DNA of 64,000 nt from Candidatus Thalassarchaeaceae archaeon (GTDB lineage: Archaea > Thermoplasmatota > Poseidoniia > Poseidoniales > Thalassarchaeaceae): positions 1 through 64,000 of the forward strand of contig JALRLV010000005.1 of the NCBI GenBank assembly GCA_023268715.1, given 5' to 3'. Shown piece after piece: positions 52,917 to 62,048 of this stretch. The notes under the pieces were generated by a model. It was given only the letters and a program-made list of their open reading frames with translations, ran no database searches and had not been told where the DNA came from. Position 1 is the first letter of the stretch. Each line of letters begins with the position of its first letter. Both the position numbers and the translations under genes were made by a program.

Positions 52917-53273
52917 TCATGAATTACTGGAGTTTCTGTTTCGATTACGAGCATAGAGGTCGTAAGCAAAATTACGTATGGGGCTCGGAACAAACCAAAT
53001 GATTGCCCCAAAATTATAGGGGAAACCAAGACCGAGAAGGATGCGTATCACCGCTGTAGATTGAGCATACCATTTCCCAGATTCATCGATTAGAAACACT
53101 GAGTCAAGTTTACTCATCTTTACGGGACGATTGCTTAGAACTTCTCCCCCTTGAGTAGTCTCTTGGGCGATAATCGAGAAGCGTTTTAACGAATCTCGCT
53201 TGTTAATGAAAGTCGCCCAACCAGTACAGACCGGACAAAAACCATCGATAAGAACGGTGTACTGAGACCCCAT
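52917..53273 (-). CDS. DCC-family (DUF393) thiol-disulfide oxidoreductase-like protein
   Basis: About 119 residues with the DUF393 pattern: a CxxC redox-type motif in LIDGFCPVCTGWATFINKRD, the SVFLIDESGKWYAQSTAVIRIL strand-helix unit and a final FVPSPIRNFAYDLYARNR. The classical first motif is D-G-x-C-x-x-C, retained here. Relatives are predicted thiol oxidoreductases, some fused to membrane domains. The start is taken as ATG at 53273 because GAGGGTG lies upstream; a GTG three codons earlier abuts the leuS stop. It is probably co-transcribed with leuS. Confidence 0.85.
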   Translation of the reverse strand: MGSQYTVLIDGFCPVCTGWATFINKRDSLKRFSIIAQETTQGGEVLSNRPVKMSKLDSVFLIDESGKWYAQSTAVIRILLGLGFPYNFGAIIWFVPSPIRNFAYDLYARNRNRNSSNS

Positions 53274-53284
53274 CTTTAACACCC

Positions 53285-56158
53285 TCAGACAAAGGCGATA
53301 CCGGGCTCCAATGGGAAAGCGAAGCGGGCCTTTCCTCCAATATCTTCACCTTCGCCAACCGGATATGCAGCAACAGAATTGACTTCCAAAACAGTCGCAA
53401 TAAAGTCCGAAGCAGAATTGATTACTTCGCTTTCATCAATGCCGCTCAAAATCAATTCTCTCTCACCTTCGGCCCATGTGTGTATTCGGCCTCTTTTCTT
53501 CTTAGAGCCCATAGTCAAGGCCATCCAAGTTTGGAATATTTCTCCCCTCAATGATTCATTCTTGAAAATCGCCATCGACTTGAGAAGATCTTGGCCTTTT
53601 GCTTTGAAATCAAAATCTTCACCCGCCAAATTTACCGCTTCACGCGATAACTCAACCTTCCAAGATGGCGCGGTTTGAATTACAACTCCAGAAATTTCCG
53701 CATCAGAGTGGCGTTCTGCTAGCCCCCTTAGGTTACGGGCAGATTCAATTACTCCCCGCAGGTAAGATTCTCTAGCAAGAATTGTAGCATCATTTTCCTC
53801 ACCCGAGTAGAACCTCATCTCATGTGTTGCCAACATATCGGATGCTTCGCCCATCGAAAGTTCTGACCAGAATTCTTCAGCGATATGCGGGGTTGCTGGC
53901 GCCAACATTGGTGCCCATCCGCGAAGATATTGGCGCGCAGTGTCCCTATCCGCTCCTCCTCTTCGTAGATACCAATGCCAATCAGATAACATCTCAAAGT
54001 GACTTGACATAACTCCCTCTCGAAGGCTTACAGCTTCCATGCACTCTCGCCAACGATTCTGATTGACCCTAAGGCGAGCCAGTAACCAGGAATCCATCGG
54101 ACCGGGAGAGTGAGAAAGGGAATTTCCGTGATTGAAGGCGTCAATAATTGAGCACACTTGCTTATGATTTGCAATTACAGCATTATCAGACCAATCCATT
54201 CCTGCCTCTGGGTTCGCACCGAAGAGTATGAACAGTCGGACAGTGTCAGCACCAAATCGGTCTACCATTTCTCCGGGACTCACAGTATTGCCCAGACTCT
54301 TGCTCATCTTGGCGGAACGTGAGCCTAATCCTTGTCCACAATTGGGGCAATCTCCTCCGAAATTATCTATGTGATACTCGGTATTACAATCTACACAGAA
54401 TGGCGCGGGCGCATTTAGCATCCCCTGACAGACTAAGCGCCCGAATGGCTCGCTGACCTCATTCATACCTAGGTCGCGAGTAGCCTTTGTGAAGAATCGA
54501 GCATAGAGTAGATGCATGACGGCGTGTTCAATACCGCCAATGTACAAGTCAACACCTCCATTCATCCAGTAATCTACTGCTTCACGATTGAATGGGGCTG
54601 AATCATTTGATGAATCGACGAATCTCATAAAGTACCAAGATGAATCATAGAATGTATCCATTGTATCGGTCTCTCTGCGCGCAGGACCGTTGCACTGCGG
54701 ACAAGTTGTAGTAAGGAAGGATTCACTACGAGCCAGTGGATTGCCACTCTCTTCCCAACTAAAAGTCACATCCAAAGGCAACTCTACGGGTAGTTGTTCG
54801 TAGGGTACTGGAACTACTCCACAAGAATCACAATGTAACATTGGAATTGGAGTTCCCCAGAAGCGCTGGCGGCTCAGTAACCAATCCTTCAGCCTATATT
54901 CAGTGGAACCGTGGCCCGCTCCTTTTTCTTCTAAGGCTGAAATTACCGCAGTCTTTGCATCATTACCGAATAGACCATCGAATCCTTCTATGGCTGAGTT
55001 GACCATCCATCCTAATCCATCGAATACTGGATTCTCCTCAACTCCTTCTCCACCTTCATTCCTTGATAGAACAGGTTTGATTTCAAGTCCGTATTTTTTG
55101 GCGAAGTCGTAATCTCGCTGATCATGTCCTGGAACCGCCATCACAGCACCGGTTCCATAACTTGCAACAACAAAATTACCAGCATAAATTGGTACTTGTT
55201 CCCCAGTGATTGGATTAGTTGCAAGTCTACCAAGAGGGACTCCTTTCTTTTCTTTCAGCATATTGATTCGCTCAAATTCAGTCATTCGAGCGCACTCCTC
55301 TGCTAAATCTCTCCAAGCCTGTTCGTATTCGGTTCCGCTTACTAGTGGCTCACAAAGGGGATGTTCAGGAGATAGAGTAACGAAAGTGACTCCGAAGATT
55401 GTATCTGGACGGGTTGTAAATGCACCAATGCTAGCGGATGCGCCTTCTACATCACCGACCACAGGGAATTCTATGTGGGCGCCATGTGAACGGCCAATCC
55501 AGTTCCTTTGCATCGCTTTGACGTTCTCTGGAAATTCAATGTGGTCTAATTCATCCAATAATTCGTCAGCATACTTTGTCATGCGCAAGAACCACTGCGC
55601 CATATCCTTCTGAACTACCTCAAGACCACAACGCCAGCAACGATTATTCTTGACTTGCTCATTTGCAAGTACTGTATCACAATCATCGCACCAATTGACT
55701 GGTGCGAATCTCCTTTCTACCAAACTCGCCTCGTTGAATCGAAGGAATAATTCTTGATTCCAGCGATAATATTCCGGTGTGGAAGTTGCAAACATTCTCC
55801 TCCAGTCGTATGAATACCCCATTCTCTCCTGATCGGCTCTAATCATCTCGATATTTCTCTCAGTGACGCTGTGAGGATGACCACCTTCCTTCTTGGCAGC
55901 GTTTTCGGCGGGCATTCCGAATGAGTCGTATCCCATCGGATAGAGGACATTCTTTCCCATTAAGCGCTGGAAACGAGCCATGGCATCGCCAATCGAGTAA
56001 TTTCTTACGTGGCCCATGTGCATGTATCCAGATGGATATGGAAACATTTCGAGACAGTAGAATTTCTCGCGAGAATCGTCTACTTCTGCATCGAATACGC
56101 GGGCGTCACGCCAGCGAGCCTGCCAGCGTGTCTCGATTTCCGCCGAATCGTATACCAT
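53285..56158 (-). CDS. leuS: Leucyl-tRNA synthetase, bacterial type
   Basis: 957 residues. The class I signature is FPYPSGYMHMGHVRNYSIGD, the bacterial/organellar form rather than the archaeal/eukaryotic cytosolic one. The CP1 editing domain spans about residues 225-425 (TTRPDTIFGVTFV, PAHDQRD-like VPGHDQRDYDFA). A zinc-knuckle insert (CVDCNTEYHIDNFGGDCPNC) lies just before the KMSKSLGN motif. The anticodon-binding domain follows. It charges tRNA-Leu. A GAGGTGAAG lies just upstream of the ATG, with a perfect hairpin further upstream. An archaeal genome with a bacterial LeuRS implies gene replacement. Confidence 0.96.
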   Translation of the reverse strand: MVYDSAEIETRWQARWRDARVFDAEVDDSREKFYCLEMFPYPSGYMHMGHVRNYSIGDAMARFQRLMGKNVLYPMGYDSFGMPAENAAKKEGGHPHSVTERNIEMIRADQERMGYSYDWRRMFATSTPEYYRWNQELFLRFNEASLVERRFAPVNWCDDCDTVLANEQVKNNRCWRCGLEVVQKDMAQWFLRMTKYADELLDELDHIEFPENVKAMQRNWIGRSHGAHIEFPVVGDVEGASASIGAFTTRPDTIFGVTFVTLSPEHPLCEPLVSGTEYEQAWRDLAEECARMTEFERINMLKEKKGVPLGRLATNPITGEQVPIYAGNFVVASYGTGAVMAVPGHDQRDYDFAKKYGLEIKPVLSRNEGGEGVEENPVFDGLGWMVNSAIEGFDGLFGNDAKTAVISALEEKGAGHGSTEYRLKDWLLSRQRFWGTPIPMLHCDSCGVVPVPYEQLPVELPLDVTFSWEESGNPLARSESFLTTTCPQCNGPARRETDTMDTFYDSSWYFMRFVDSSNDSAPFNREAVDYWMNGGVDLYIGGIEHAVMHLLYARFFTKATRDLGMNEVSEPFGRLVCQGMLNAPAPFCVDCNTEYHIDNFGGDCPNCGQGLGSRSAKMSKSLGNTVSPGEMVDRFGADTVRLFILFGANPEAGMDWSDNAVIANHKQVCSIIDAFNHGNSLSHSPGPMDSWLLARLRVNQNRWRECMEAVSLREGVMSSHFEMLSDWHWYLRRGGADRDTARQYLRGWAPMLAPATPHIAEEFWSELSMGEASDMLATHEMRFYSGEENDATILARESYLRGVIESARNLRGLAERHSDAEISGVVIQTAPSWKVELSREAVNLAGEDFDFKAKGQDLLKSMAIFKNESLRGEIFQTWMALTMGSKKKRGRIHTWAEGERELILSGIDESEVINSASDFIATVLEVNSVAAYPVGEGEDIGGKARFAFPLEPGIAFV

Positions 56159-56178
56159 TTCTTCACCTCATTCAAGAT

Positions 56179-56198
56179 GGGAGTCCTTTCAGACTCCC
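56179..56198 (-). promoter_or_regulatory. Hairpin in the leuS leader
   Basis: GGGAGTC (56179-56185) and GACTCCC (56192-56198) pair perfectly around a six-base loop, 21 bases upstream of the leuS start codon. A second inverted repeat, CAATC-ATTG-GATTG with partial extension, lies near 56295-56313 close to the divergent hydrolase gene. The whole 56159-56367 gap is structure-prone. It could be a leader that controls leuS, or simply terminator-like sequence; archaea are not known to use T-boxes. Confidence 0.4.
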
Positions 56199-56367
56199 AA
56201 GCTAAGCAGCATGTCGAGCGAGTAGCCCGCCGCGAAGTTAGGTGAAGCAGGCATTCGCGCCATACTTGGCCGTCGGGCCTTCTCTCTTTCAATCATTGGA
56301 TTGAGAAAGCAAGTTTGACGTCAATCAATCGCCATCGCTATGCCTCAGAAGCCTCTCGGGAGTATTG

Positions 56368-57120
56368 ATGCTAGCCGATGGCGAGTTCGATATCCGCACT
56401 GATGAGGCTGGAATCGAGGTTTGGGTCACCCAAATGGGTGATTTCATGAATATGAATACAGCATGGATTGACCGAGAAAATGGAGTCGTCGCAATTACCG
56501 ACCCATTTGATTCAGAGCGTTGGGTTGAAGCGCTTGCAACTGAGGGCCTGAGGCCTACTCACATACTCTATACACACACCCACAGAGATCATACTGCGGG
56601 GTATGCGAAAATGAAGGATTTAGTTCCAGATGTCGAAGTCTGGGGACATCATGATTCTATTCACAAATCCTTACTTGGACGTTTTGTCTTTGGGAACGTT
56701 TCTTTGACGAATGAGTGGAATCATCATCCTAACTCCAGCGTTGAATGGTCAGCAGGAGGAATTACCCTGAGTGTCACACACTCGCCTGGTCATGCCCCAG
56801 GGCACTGCACTTTCCATGGACATGGAGTCTATCATGCGGGAGACCTACTTTTCACAGCCGCATCAGGTAGAGTCGACCTACCTGGCTCAGATCCAACTGC
56901 ACAGTGGTGGTCTGTTTTATTCGCTCGGGGAATTCTTCGAGAATTGCCACAAGGTTGGAGATTAATTCCCGGCCATCGATATGACTGGATTGACGGTTCT
57001 ACTCCTGATTGGGTATCAGTCGCTGAAGCATTAGCACACAATTATGCATTGAACGCAAGGGAATTGGAGGTCTTTGAAAACTTACCATTCCAGAGATTCG
57101 ATGACGATATAGCGGCTTGA
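56368..57120 (+). CDS. Metallo-beta-lactamase-fold hydrolase
   Basis: 250 residues. The metal motif is YTHTHRDHTAGYAKM (HxHxDH), followed by His in HSPGHAPGHCTFHG, the Asp/His in VYHAGDLLFTAASGRVDLPGS and the last histidine in LIPGHRYDW. This is the glyoxalase II-like branch of the MBL superfamily; a thioesterase or persulfide/hydroxyacyl hydrolase role is typical, but the substrate cannot be told. The ATG at 56368 follows a GGGAG; a TTG lies one codon earlier. Divergent from leuS. Confidence 0.86.
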   Translation: MLADGEFDIRTDEAGIEVWVTQMGDFMNMNTAWIDRENGVVAITDPFDSERWVEALATEGLRPTHILYTHTHRDHTAGYAKMKDLVPDVEVWGHHDSIHKSLLGRFVFGNVSLTNEWNHHPNSSVEWSAGGITLSVTHSPGHAPGHCTFHGHGVYHAGDLLFTAASGRVDLPGSDPTAQWWSVLFARGILRELPQGWRLIPGHRYDWIDGSTPDWVSVAEALAHNYALNARELEVFENLPFQRFDDDIAA

Positions 57121-57123
57121 ATT

Positions 57124-57222
57124 CTATTTACGCCGAAAGATTCGCTTGATGAAACTAAGAATTACCCCAATTCTACCAGTGAACTTGAATATGGCCCAAA
57201 TGGTGCGGATTGGATTAGCCAT
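57124..57222 (-). CDS. Tiny 32-codon ORF directly behind aceE
   Basis: An ATG-started frame begins five bases after the aceE stop codon on the same strand and ends with TAG. The product, about 32 residues, is hydrophobic and basic: a central helix WAIFKFTGRIGVILSFI flanked by N- and C-terminal positive residues, ending KRIFRRK. It looks like a small membrane-associated peptide. I see no family. It fills an otherwise short noncoding stretch between the convergent MBL gene and aceE. Tight linkage to aceE suggests co-transcription. Confidence 0.4.
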   Translation of the reverse strand: MANPIRTIWAIFKFTGRIGVILSFIKRIFRRK

Positions 57223-57227
57223 GTAAA

Positions 57228-59882
57228 TCACTCAGTCTTATCGTACCTCTCGCTTGAGATTCCCAATTTTTTCGCCGCCTTGTTTGTAGTTCCAGCGTCA
57301 AGAGAGCCTTCTTGCTCTAATGCAGATAGGGAGGCAACAACAATGCTGGAAGTATCGATTTCAAAGAATCTGCGGAGTGATTCACGGGTATCTGAACGAC
57401 CGTACCCATCGGTCCCAAGTACAACGAATCGTCCTCCAACCCAGCGTTGAATCATCTCTGGTACGGCCGCGATATAATCTGAAGCAGCAACGGTTGTTAC
57501 ATCATCACCAAAACACTCTGAAACAAATGCTGATTGAGGGTTTTGAGGATCAAGTCGGGTTGCCCTCTCCGCTGCGAGTCCTGCCCTTCGCAGTTCCCCG
57601 TAGGAAGGTACTGACCAGACTTCTGACCTTACTCCATATTCCATCAACAGTTCAGCCGCCTCTCGAACGTGAGAAAGTATGGGCCCAGAACCAAGCAAAC
57701 GAATTACTGGGCCGTCTCCATCTGGGGCCTCACTAAAGAGGTAAGCTCCACGCATTAAGTCGGCATCTATTCCCTTGGGTTTAGGTGGCTGTTGTTCATT
57801 CTGATTGTAGAGCATTATGTAATGGAAGATGTCCTTGTTTTTACCCCACATTTCATCGATGCCGTTTTCGATTATTGTTGCCAACTCGTAAGCGTATGCA
57901 GGATCCCAAGCACGGCAGGATGGTACGGTGCTAGCATGTAACAAAGAGTGCCCATCCTGATGTTGCAGACCTTCCCCATTCAGCGTTGTTCGTCCGGCTG
58001 TTGCACCCATCAGGAAGCCGCGCGCTCGAGCGTCTGCCGCAGCCCAAATCTGGTCGTTGACACGCTGGAATCCAAACATCGAGTAGAATACGTAGAATGG
58101 TAGAGTTGGAGTTCCGGCGTGTGAGTAGGATGTTGCACTGGCTATCCAAGATGCAATTGAGTTGGCTTCTGAGATGCCCTCCTCGAGAATTTGTCCGCTT
58201 GTCGATTCCTTGTAATTCATAAGCATCTTATAGTCAACCGGAGTGTAAAGTTGACCGAATGAAGAGTAGATTCCGAACTCGCTGAAGAGTGGATCCATAC
58301 CAAATGTTCTGCCTTCATCAGGAATAATCGGGACTACTTTCTCTCCGATATCCGATTTCATTAGGTTTCTCAACAGGCGAACGAATACCATAGTTGTCGA
58401 AACTTCTTGTCCTTTTGGAGTGCCCTCATCGAAAGCCGCGTAAGTCTCGTTACCAGGGAGGGCCTCTTCGATGGTTGGAGAAAGCCGACTAGGAAGATAT
58501 CCTCCCAATTCGTTCCTTCTTTGGTGAAGATATGCGAGTGTATCGCTATCCTCATCAAACTCATGAAATGGGTCATTTTCGAGGTTCTCATCTGCTACGG
58601 TGACTCCTAGGTCATCCCTGTATTGTTTGAGATCTTCAAGGCTCATTTTCTTCTTCTGATGAGTGGTATTTCTAGCCTCAAAGGAGTCGATTCCCCAACC
58701 CTTGACCGTGTGAGCTAGGATAACAGCAGGTTTGTCTGACTGTTTGGCCGCATGATAAGCCGACCAGACCTTGATTGGGTCATGACCGCCCCTTCGTAAT
58801 AGACCGATTTCTTGGTCGGATATGTTTTGACCCATTTCTACCAATTTCGGCTCACCAGCGAATAATTCATTTCGGAATTCCGCTGGTTCTAGAGTGCTCA
58901 TACGTTGGAAATCACCATCTGTAATTTCTTCAAGACGAGCGAGTAACAACCCATCTCGATCTCGAGCAAATAGTCGATCCCAATTAGAATCCCAGAGGAC
59001 CTTGAATACCTCCCAGCCGGCTCCTCGATAGAGCCCTTCTAATTCCTGAACTATCTTGGCGTTCCCGCGAACGGGTCCGTCCAATCGTTGCAGATTACAA
59101 TTTACGATTGTGATTAGGTTGTCCAATTTTTCCCTACCCGCAACCGCGATTGCAGCGATTGATTCCGGCTCATCCATCTCACCATCGCCGAGAAAAGCAA
59201 AGACTGTAGATTCTGATGTATCAGCCAAGCCTCGATTGTGAAGGTATTTCCAAAATCGAGCATGCATAACCGCACCCAAGGGCCCGAGCCCCATCGAGAC
59301 TGTTGGATACTCCCAAAAATTTGCCATCAATCGTGGGTGCGGATAGGAAGAGAGTCCATCGGCAAATGCTTCTTGACGGAAATTAGACAATTGTTCACGG
59401 GTCAGCCTTCCCTCTAGGAAAGCTCTAGCATAAATCCCTGGACTTCCGTGACCTTGAATGTAGAGAGCATCTCCAATACCGTTGCTGTCCTTTCCACGAA
59501 ATACATGATTGAATCCTACTTCGTATAGTGTTGAGGAGGAAGCATAGGTCGAGATGTGTCCACCGATTCCATCGAGTCTGCGGTTGGCATCTGAAACCAT
59601 AACTGCAGAATTCCAAAGAATTGAGTTTTGTATTTCTCTCTCGGTATCGAGGTCTCCAGGGTATGGTGGTTGTTGGTCCCAAGATATGGTATTGACATAG
59701 GGTGTTTTGGAGATTTGCGCAATCTCAACATCTAGGTCTTCCGACTCCGCCATCAACTCGTGTAAAAGCAGTCGGGCTCGCTTAACACCATGAGCATCAA
59801 CGACTGAACGCAGGGCCTCTAGCCACTCGTCGGTTTCCTCTGGGTCGATGTCGGGAAGTCGTTGTCTGTGATTGATTGACAT
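57228..59882 (-). CDS. aceE: Pyruvate dehydrogenase E1, homodimeric type
   Basis: The large single-chain E1 of the bacterial pyruvate dehydrogenase complex. The TPP/magnesium motif is FAFLGDGEMDEPESIAAIAVAGREKLDNLITIVNCNLQRLDGPV; SYPHPRLMANFWEYPTVSMGLGPL and YGRSDTRESLRRFFEID are diagnostic. It decarboxylates pyruvate and acetylates the lipoyl domain of E2. The frame extends upstream to 59987, overlapping the GNAT gene, but the family N terminus (DIDPEETDEWLEALRSVV) and an AGGTG before it favour the ATG at 59882. E2 and E3 are not in this window. Most archaea instead use pyruvate:ferredoxin oxidoreductase, so this is probably acquired from bacteria. Confidence 0.95.
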   Translation of the reverse strand: MSINHRQRLPDIDPEETDEWLEALRSVVDAHGVKRARLLLHELMAESEDLDVEIAQISKTPYVNTISWDQQPPYPGDLDTEREIQNSILWNSAVMVSDANRRLDGIGGHISTYASSSTLYEVGFNHVFRGKDSNGIGDALYIQGHGSPGIYARAFLEGRLTREQLSNFRQEAFADGLSSYPHPRLMANFWEYPTVSMGLGPLGAVMHARFWKYLHNRGLADTSESTVFAFLGDGEMDEPESIAAIAVAGREKLDNLITIVNCNLQRLDGPVRGNAKIVQELEGLYRGAGWEVFKVLWDSNWDRLFARDRDGLLLARLEEITDGDFQRMSTLEPAEFRNELFAGEPKLVEMGQNISDQEIGLLRRGGHDPIKVWSAYHAAKQSDKPAVILAHTVKGWGIDSFEARNTTHQKKKMSLEDLKQYRDDLGVTVADENLENDPFHEFDEDSDTLAYLHQRRNELGGYLPSRLSPTIEEALPGNETYAAFDEGTPKGQEVSTTMVFVRLLRNLMKSDIGEKVVPIIPDEGRTFGMDPLFSEFGIYSSFGQLYTPVDYKMLMNYKESTSGQILEEGISEANSIASWIASATSYSHAGTPTLPFYVFYSMFGFQRVNDQIWAAADARARGFLMGATAGRTTLNGEGLQHQDGHSLLHASTVPSCRAWDPAYAYELATIIENGIDEMWGKNKDIFHYIMLYNQNEQQPPKPKGIDADLMRGAYLFSEAPDGDGPVIRLLGSGPILSHVREAAELLMEYGVRSEVWSVPSYGELRRAGLAAERATRLDPQNPQSAFVSECFGDDVTTVAASDYIAAVPEMIQRWVGGRFVVLGTDGYGRSDTRESLRRFFEIDTSSIVVASLSALEQEGSLDAGTTNKAAKKLGISSERYDKTE

Positions 59883-59970
59883 CGCCAACACCTGCCCTTC
59901 GGGCAGACTTGCGACCATACCGACCGATTTGAAGGGTCGCGTTAGAGACCGGTCCTCTAAGAGGACCGAA

Positions 59971-60540
59971 TTAAGGTCTAATTTCAATTATGTGACACTC
60001 GTGTAGAGTGCGTACTCCGGCAACCGTAATTGCCGAATCTCCCACCACACAGCGACTCCCATTCCAACGTCGGACGGTTCTCTCTACCGTCCTTTTTCCA
60101 GCAGCATTATTCGGGTCGACTTTCAACTCAACAGAAACCGGTTCTAATTCAGCGAGCCAGGTCAAAGCCGCCTCAATGGCTCGGCTGGCAATACCTCTCC
60201 TTTGTTCAGAAGATCTAACCCAATAGCCGAGATTCCATTCTGCAATTCCTGAACGTGTAACTCTATCGAATCCTAACAGTCCAAGCACTGTCCCATCCCA
60301 AGGTCGAATGAGAACCCAATGATGCATTCGACCGACTCTTCCAGTGCGTTCAGTTTCATCAAGAAAATCGGCCAATTGCGGCTCAATTTCCTTCTCTGGG
60401 AGAATCCAAGGCATAGCCCTGCTTACCTCCGGCCAAGTTTCTTCAAATGCCTCGAGTAGGTTGTTAGTGTAAGTTGTATTTGCAGGCCGCATAATTAGTC
60501 CGTCATCGACTTGAATTGTCGTCGTCGCGCGCCGCTGCAT
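59971..60540 (-). CDS. GNAT N-acetyltransferase (RimJ/RimL-like)
   Basis: 189 residues with the GNAT fold of the RimJ/RimL kind: IMRPANTTYTNNLLEAFEETWPEV at the start, WNLGYWVRSSEQRRGIASRAIEAALTW with the acetyl-CoA pyrophosphate-binding Q-R-R-G-I-A loop, and VELKVDPNNAAGKRTVERT, where the usual asparagine is kept. Relatives acetylate ribosomal protein N termini or small amines. The ATG has CTGAGGCGAT upstream. It lies between the zinc-ribbon/SAP gene and aceE on the minus strand. Confidence 0.87.
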   Translation of the reverse strand: MQRRATTTIQVDDGLIMRPANTTYTNNLLEAFEETWPEVSRAMPWILPEKEIEPQLADFLDETERTGRVGRMHHWVLIRPWDGTVLGLLGFDRVTRSGIAEWNLGYWVRSSEQRRGIASRAIEAALTWLAELEPVSVELKVDPNNAAGKRTVERTVRRWNGSRCVVGDSAITVAGVRTLHECHIIEIRP

Positions 60541-60587
60541 ACTATCGCCTCAGGGTATTGAACGAATGAGGGCTACGGCGCGGTGAA

Positions 60588-61937
60588 TTATGGCCTTAAC
60601 TTGGCCTTTGCAGTCTGAACGTTGGGGTCATCAGGGAAATTTTTCATCGCTACTTCTAGCATTCTATCCACCGCCGCTGCTCTACCTATCCGCTGTAACA
60701 AGGCGCCTACTGGATAGATTAGTTTTGTTCGATCACCAAGATGAGGTCCTACTTCGTCTAACAACACTGTGCTCTGTGCCATGTTTCGACTTTTTGCGGC
60801 TTCCATAGCCTCTTTGATTTTCAATGCTACATCCCTATTCGACCATTCTTCCTGTTGAGGCCAGGGCCAAAATCCGTTATCCATTGACTCATCTTCAACA
60901 GAATTTGCTTCTTCGATGTGAGGTAATTTTGGTATTTTAGGTATTTTTGGTGGTTTTGGGATTGCCGGAACAACTGGTGCCGGAGCATCGCTATCAAACG
61001 CCGCGTCCATTGGATCTACTGGCCTAGCTGATACTGGAGGAGGGGCTGGTAATCCCACAGGCAAAGAAGGGACCGCTATCGGAGTTGAGGGCTCAGGTTC
61101 TGGTACAGCGACTTCTTCTTCCTCGATTTCGGGTTCTACATCTTCTTCAGTAGGCGCTTCGCCAGATAGAATTCGAGAAACTAATTCTGCCTTGGTTCCG
61201 CTGGTCACTAGCCCTTTGTCGGCTGCGATTTCAACCAATTCTACTTTCTTGAGACCGAGTAATTTGTCTCCCTCATTCGTCTCTTCGACTTCTTCTTCAA
61301 CTTCAGGACTTGCCTCTTCTTCGACCGTTTGCTCGGTTTCTTGCTGAACTTCTGTGGCTTGTTCCGGAGCCATAACCTCATCATCGTCATCTGGTACATC
61401 GTCTGCTGAAACAATCGGATCATTCTCCGGAGCGATAGCAGTAGGTTGGACCAATTCTACTTGTTGAGGTTGAGCGTCTTCAAGCGGTTCTAATTCAGTT
61501 TCAGGAACCTCGAATTTTGTGACAAATTTAGGAGCGTCAGCAGATGTCAATTGGTAATCGTCTTCCTCCTCTTCATCAACAGGATCAGGATGGTCGACGG
61601 TCATTGCAAAAGTTGGGTTCTCGCTGAGTTTGATTCCATCATCATCACCATATTGTTCGACATCTATTGTGACGTCGTCCATGGTGAAGGTTCCCTTTGA
61701 CCAATCGATTACTTGCTCCTCTTCATCATCCTCAATATCAGCGAGCAGTTCATCGAATAAGCTTCCTGCTTCCTCCTCGTCAACCGATGCGACTTGTTCA
61801 AACGCGGCCTTACCTAATTGGTACATACATTGGGAGCATTCTGTCGCTTCTTCGGGATTGTTAGTCTGACAAAGAGGGCATTGAACAGTTGGACCCGCTT
61901 CTGCCTTTCGCCAACCTTTGAACTTGTCAAATACCAT
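60588..61937 (-). CDS. Zinc-ribbon and SAP-domain acidic protein
   Basis: 449 residues, soluble. A zinc ribbon at residues 20-37 (CPLC and CSQC) is followed by a long acidic, disordered region. Residues 226-258 form a SAP motif (LLGLKKVELVEIAADKGLVTSGTKAELVSRIL). A Pro-rich stretch (PKPPKIPKIPKLPH) leads to a C-terminal helical domain of about 90 residues with TPR-like spacing (VALKIKEAMEAAKSRNMAQS, VGALLQRIGRAAAVDRMLEVAM). It shares the SAP plus acid-linker plan with the membrane protein near the window start. Nucleic acid binding is inferred from the SAP and zinc modules. Divergent from the helicase. Confidence 0.75.
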   Translation of the reverse strand: MVFDKFKGWRKAEAGPTVQCPLCQTNNPEEATECSQCMYQLGKAAFEQVASVDEEEAGSLFDELLADIEDDEEEQVIDWSKGTFTMDDVTIDVEQYGDDDGIKLSENPTFAMTVDHPDPVDEEEEDDYQLTSADAPKFVTKFEVPETELEPLEDAQPQQVELVQPTAIAPENDPIVSADDVPDDDDEVMAPEQATEVQQETEQTVEEEASPEVEEEVEETNEGDKLLGLKKVELVEIAADKGLVTSGTKAELVSRILSGEAPTEEDVEPEIEEEEVAVPEPEPSTPIAVPSLPVGLPAPPPVSARPVDPMDAAFDSDAPAPVVPAIPKPPKIPKIPKLPHIEEANSVEDESMDNGFWPWPQQEEWSNRDVALKIKEAMEAAKSRNMAQSTVLLDEVGPHLGDRTKLIYPVGALLQRIGRAAAVDRMLEVAMKNFPDDPNVQTAKAKLRP

Positions 61938-62048
61938 CTCAAGTCCCCCAATGACGAGTCAGTTCGGTTGGATTCTGCGTATAACCCTCACGTCCCTTTG
62001 GAAACCTCACTCTCCAACAAAAAAAGATCCCATGGTTTGCGAAATCTG

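Noticed and set aside
61818-62048. Upstream extension of the helicase frame.
   Set aside because: It overlaps the oppositely oriented zinc-ribbon gene and encodes a sequence unlike the family; a start at 62049 or 62076 is more likely.
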